Origin: Ruegeria profundi
GTDB lineage: Bacteria > Pseudomonadota > Alphaproteobacteria > Rhodobacterales > Rhodobacteraceae
Length of the DNA: 64,000 nt
Direction: 5' to 3'
NCBI RefSeq assembly: GCF_001507545.1
Contig: NZ_LQBP01000012.1
Location: 1-64,000 of the forward strand
Shown: positions 60,645-64,000 of the stretch, in pieces
Numbering within the stretch: the first letter of the stretch is position 1
Layout of the letters: each line of letters starts with the position of its first letter
Position numbers and translations under genes: made by a program
The notes under the pieces: generated by a model
What the model was told of the DNA's origin: nothing
Seen by the model: only the letters and a program-made list of their open reading frames with translations
Databases searched by the model: none

Positions 60645-61838
60645 TCAAGAATGGCCATAATGTTTCTCGATACGGTCAAAGGCGAGGTTGATAACATCCT
60701 CAGATACACAATACGCCATCCTAACATGACCTGAACCCGAAGGACCAAAGGCACTGCCTGGCGTCACGGTGACCTTCGCGTCACGCAGCAGCTCATGTGC
60801 AAACCTTACGTCTTCCACTTGCGACCCGCGAAGACGAGGGAAGACGTAGTACGCCCCTTCAGGACGCGCGTATTCGAATATGTGGGACACTGCATCCAGC
60901 CTAGCACAGATCAGTTCCCGACGACGATTTAGCCGCGTCTCAAAGTCATGCAGGTGGGTTGGCTCTGATGACAAGGCCGCCAACGCGCCAACCTGAGAAA
61001 TCCGTGGTGTACAAATCATCGTAAGGTCATGCACCTTGGCGACTTCATCGCAAATTACTTCGGGAGCGATCATGTAACCTACTCTCCACCCGCTCATCGC
61101 GTAGGCTTTGGAAAAAGTGAAGAGATACACCAGGTTGTCTACATGTTCTGGCGCCGAGGCAAGGTTGAAGAAAATCGGTTTGTTTTCGTAAGTGAACAGG
61201 CTGTAAGGATCGTCGAGAATAATCAATACACCGTGCTGGGCGGCAATCTTTGCAGTGCGGCGCAAAGTGTCTTTACTAAAGATACGACCTGTCGGATTAG
61301 AAGGGGATACCAGTACTATGGCTTTGGTTCGGGGGCCAATCAGTGTTTCAAGCGCATCGACGTCCAGTTCCCAGCCTTTATCCTCATCCATAGACCAGAA
61401 CACAGGCGTCCCGCCGCAAAACTCAATCTGGCTTATGTGAGATACAAAACCCGGGTCTGTCACAATCACTTCGTCTCCGGCTTCGACAAGAACATGTAGA
61501 ATGCTATTCAACGCCTCCATATTGCCAGAGGTGATCGTCACATTTCGATCTGGATCGACGCGTATGCCAGTTCGACGCTCGTGCTCTTGCGCAACGGCGG
61601 TGCGCAGTTCCGGTAAACCGGCAGGCAAACTGTACATGCCGATCGTGGCATCCCGTTCCAGTTCCCGCGCTACGCTCTCGCGAATGTAGGAAGGTGTGCG
61701 AAACGAGGGCAATCCCCAAGCAAGCGATGCTGCCCCAGAGACCTTGGCGCTCAGGATGGACATTTCCTTGATCGCCGACATCGCGAGGCGGCGCGATCTG
61801 CTTGAGATCAGTTCAACCTGTTTGTTTTGTGTATTCAT
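60645..61838 (-). CDS. PLP-dependent aminotransferase (class I/II, fold type I)
   Basis: 397 residues. The PLP Lys is in FTFSKAYAMSGWRVGYMIA near residue 245, preceded by the Asn and Asp motifs in VSPSNPTGRIF and ILDDPYSLF. The C-terminal Arg for substrate carboxylate is in SGHVRMAYCVS. It resembles aspartate-type aminotransferases of the Ia group. The amino donor cannot be set from sequence. The gene stands alone. Confidence 0.88.
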   Translation of the reverse strand: MNTQNKQVELISSRSRRLAMSAIKEMSILSAKVSGAASLAWGLPSFRTPSYIRESVARELERDATIGMYSLPAGLPELRTAVAQEHERRTGIRVDPDRNVTITSGNMEALNSILHVLVEAGDEVIVTDPGFVSHISQIEFCGGTPVFWSMDEDKGWELDVDALETLIGPRTKAIVLVSPSNPTGRIFSKDTLRRTAKIAAQHGVLIILDDPYSLFTYENKPIFFNLASAPEHVDNLVYLFTFSKAYAMSGWRVGYMIAPEVICDEVAKVHDLTMICTPRISQVGALAALSSEPTHLHDFETRLNRRRELICARLDAVSHIFEYARPEGAYYVFPRLRGSQVEDVRFAHELLRDAKVTVTPGSAFGPSGSGHVRMAYCVSEDVINLAFDRIEKHYGHS

Positions 61839-62300
61839 GAACTTCTACCGTAGATCATAGAAAAGATATCTGTCTTGATTGCCCCATTGCACTCAAGCGT
61901 CAGTCTTCGGGTTCAATGGCATGGCCGAGCCTGGTTCGACTTCGTTTGTGAGCCGCTGTTGAACGCCGGAACGCCCGCTCAGCACACGCCAAAGACTATG
62001 GCATGCCTGCCGGATCAGCATTGAAAAACATACCCGTCTGCAGCGCCCGCCAATGGGTGCCGAAGGCCTAATTACGTGGCACTGATTTGAGAGAAGCATG
62101 ACGTCAGGTGATCTCTGGCGCAACCATTTTACCAGCTCCAGAGGTGGGCGCTCTTTTCGGGTTGCGTGGAAGTGCCAGCAGTGGGAACCTGAAGATGCCG
62201 GTCTTTTTATGTGTGCAGCGAAATTGCGTTGCATCCTCCTCAGGCCGGATCGGGCCCGAACCCAGCTAGCCAAACGGCCGCTTTCAGCAAGGAGCCGCTG
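61839..62300. other. 462-base gap before the P-type ATPase
   Basis: A minus-strand frame of about 149 codons (61893-62342) is open but Arg/Cys/Ser rich and overlaps the ATPase start, so I take it as a shadow or decayed DNA. No FNR box or terminator was found. AAGGAG at 62289-62294 is the ribosome site of the ATPase. Confidence 0.45.
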
Positions 62301-64000
62301 ATGCATGTAGACCCGCGGACACGGGGACAGGTTCACGCCCAAGACAGTGCGAGCGCGTTGGCGTTGCTGGACGTGGATGTGCAGCTCGGGCTGAGTGCGG
62401 AAGAGGCAGCGCGCCGCCAGAAGGTCTATGGCTTAAACCAACTGGAACGAGCGAAACGTACTTCGGCCCTGACGTTGCTACTTGATCAGTTCCGCAGTGT
62501 GATTGTCTGGCTTCTGACTGCTGCCGCGGTGCTGTCTCTGATGGTGTCCGATTACCCTGAAGCGATCGCGATTTTCTGCGTATTGGCTATCAACACCGCA
62601 ATCGGCTTTTTCACAAGCTGGAATGCGTTGCGGTCGATGGAGGCGCTGTTTCGCCTGACCGCAGTCACCACCCGGGTGCGTCGGGACGGAAGTTCGGTTT
62701 TGCTGCCGGTAGCCGAGATTACCCCGGGCGACGTAGTGATCCTCGAAGCTGGAGACGTGGTGCCAGCCGACTTGCGGCTGATCCAGGTCGAGAGTTTGCA
62801 ATGCGATGAAAGCGCCTTAACTGGAGAGTCAGCGCCCGTTACCAAAACGTCGCAGCGACTTGCCGCCGATACTTTGGTGGCAGATCGCACAAATATCGCC
62901 TTTAAAGGCACGGCGGTGACCCGTGGAGCTGGCATAGGGGTTGTCGCCCTTGTCGGTGCTGAGACGGAAATTGGCCGTATCGCCACCCTTGCACAAACCG
63001 CAGAAGCAGCGGCCAACCCGCTGGAGAAACGTCTGGACAAGCTGGGTCAGGCGCTGGTTCTGATTACCATCGCACTATCGGGGCTGATTGGCATAATTGG
63101 ATTCATGCGCGGCCTCGGGATAGTCGAAATGGCTGAGACCGCGATCGCGCTGGCTGTTGCTGCAGTGCCTGAGGGTCTGCCTGTTGTCGCCACTCTGGCG
63201 CTGGCGCGCGGCATGCTGCGAATGGCCCGGCGCAACACATTGATAGAACGGCTTTCTGCGGTCGAGACCTTAGGCGCGACTACACTGATCCTGACAGACA
63301 AGACCGGTACCTTGACCGAAAACCGGATGACCGTAGCGGGCTTTGTCCTGGAAGATCGCGATCTCACCAGCGAGTGCTTGGTACAAAACGCAGCCGATGC
63401 GATGGACTTGCGGATGGCGCTGGAGATCGGTGCACTCTGCAACACTGCGGAACTCAGCCATAGCGGCGAGAAGGGTATCGGAGATCCACTGGAACTGGCG
63501 CTGTTGGAAATCGCTACCTTGTTGGATGTGCGCCCGGATCTTGACCCCGACGACCGGCCCGAGGTCGGCAAGCATCCATACGACCCGGCCTTTAAAATGA
63601 TGGCGACGCAGCACAGCGCTGAAGGTCGCTATTTCGTCGCGGTCAAGGGGGCACCAGAATCAGTGCTTGAAAGCGCGATCGAGGTGCTGGGCGCAACCGG
63701 TCCTCAGCCTTTGACCGAGGCCCAGCGGCAGCAATGGCTGGACCGGATTGAGGCGGCGGCTGGGTCGGGCTATCGCCTCATCGGCCTTGCGTACAAATAT
63801 ACCGACAGCACAGAGGAGCCGCTGCTTGAGCGCTTGACGCTTGTTGGCCTTGTTAAACTGCTGGACCCTCTGCGCTCGGATGTGCCGGAAGCGATCGCAG
63901 AGTGCCTGAGCGCCGGAGTGCGAGTTGTCATGATGACTGGCGACCATATAGCCACTGCAACTGAGATCGCAGCCCAAGCCGGGCTGGGTGTGGGTGGAGG
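62301..64000 (+). CDS. cation-transporting P-type ATPase (Ca2+/Na+ type), cut by window end
   Basis: At least 566 residues; the gene runs off the right edge. ATG 62301 follows AAGGAG with ideal spacing. The N-terminal cation-ATPase domain (LGLSAEEAARRQKVYGLNQL) and two helices are followed by the actuator motif DESALTGESAPVTK, the ion-binding helix VAAVPEGLPVVATLALARG, the phosphorylation site ILTDKTGTLTENRM and the hinge VVMMTGDHIATATEIAAQAG. PEGLP marks the P2 group, which moves Ca2+, Na+ or related cations rather than heavy metals. It often accompanies Usp, PpsA and host-attachment genes in stress islands. Confidence 0.9.
   Translation, partial: MHVDPRTRGQVHAQDSASALALLDVDVQLGLSAEEAARRQKVYGLNQLERAKRTSALTLLLDQFRSVIVWLLTAAAVLSLMVSDYPEAIAIFCVLAINTAIGFFTSWNALRSMEALFRLTAVTTRVRRDGSSVLLPVAEITPGDVVILEAGDVVPADLRLIQVESLQCDESALTGESAPVTKTSQRLAADTLVADRTNIAFKGTAVTRGAGIGVVALVGAETEIGRIATLAQTAEAAANPLEKRLDKLGQALVLITIALSGLIGIIGFMRGLGIVEMAETAIALAVAAVPEGLPVVATLALARGMLRMARRNTLIERLSAVETLGATTLILTDKTGTLTENRMTVAGFVLEDRDLTSECLVQNAADAMDLRMALEIGALCNTAELSHSGEKGIGDPLELALLEIATLLDVRPDLDPDDRPEVGKHPYDPAFKMMATQHSAEGRYFVAVKGAPESVLESAIEVLGATGPQPLTEAQRQQWLDRIEAAAGSGYRLIGLAYKYTDSTEEPLLERLTLVGLVKLLDPLRSDVPEAIAECLSAGVRVVMMTGDHIATATEIAAQAGLGVGG

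Noticed and set aside
1..64000. CRISPR arrays, tRNA or rRNA genes
   Set aside because: No regularly spaced repeats and no cloverleaf or rRNA-like sequence were noticed on reading both strands; a dedicated scan was not possible.

Overview
The window looks like an accessory part of an alphaproteobacterial chromosome or large plasmid, most likely from a member of the Rhodobacterales (Roseobacter-type). This rests on family recognition (DUF6455, DUF3726, BCCT, Glx-type glutamate-synthase modules), dense ATGA/GTGA gene overlaps and FNR/FnrL-type boxes. No rRNA or tRNA gene, CRISPR array or replication origin was seen.

Region A (about 0.4-18 kb) is the most striking part. It is a compact bacterial microcompartment (BMC) locus with one gene of each shell class: a pentameric vertex protein, a hexameric BMC-H and a tandem BMC-T. 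With them lie a CoA-acylating aldehyde dehydrogenase, an opine-dehydrogenase-like protein, a malate/lactate-dehydrogenase-like protein with an unusual N-terminal extension, a RidA-like protein and a five-gene LIV/amide-type ABC importer. Upstream are a glutamine-synthetase-like gamma-glutamyl ligase, a three-gene split glutamate synthase (GlxBCD / N-methylglutamate-synthase type), a class I amidotransferase and a DAO-family amine oxidase. I infer catabolism of an imported amine through a glutamyl or N-alkylglutamate intermediate, with the released aldehyde handled inside the compartment. A GntR/FCD regulator sits at the left end. Copies of one operator (core TACTGTATAC, best form TACTGTATACAGAATACA) lie in front of every transcription unit of the region, which ties these genes into one regulon.

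Region B (18.5-26.4 kb, visibly GC-richer) is a LysR-controlled operon: aldehyde dehydrogenase, a divergent M19 dipeptidase-like protein, a BCCT transporter, a 559-residue unknown protein, a DUF3726 protein and a second RidA. It is probably a second amine or betaine catabolic unit. A truncated IS3-family transposase closes it.

Region C (26.7-33.3 kb, AT-richer by eye) holds a GH3-family adenylating enzyme, a GNAT-like acyltransferase, an SDR, an alpha-oxoamine synthase and a long-chain acyl-CoA/ACP ligase. The set suggests an amino-acid-derived lipid or acyl-amino compound.

Region D (33.8-64 kb) is a stress and central-carbon island: DASS anion transporter, accessory FtsH, universal stress protein, NTF2-like protein, MBL-fold hydrolase, class III cyclase with a degenerate DUF928 neighbour, Hsp20, an acetyl-CoA-synthetase/fused-E1/E2/ACP operon, a CPYC redox membrane protein, AraC regulator, acyl-CoA dehydrogenase, PfkB kinase, PEP synthase, host-attachment-family protein, aminotransferase and a Ca2+-type P-ATPase cut by the window end. 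FNR-type boxes precede several of these genes, which suggests an oxygen-limitation regulon. Degenerate transposase, symporter and SDR fragments lie between the genes and point to repeated rearrangement.
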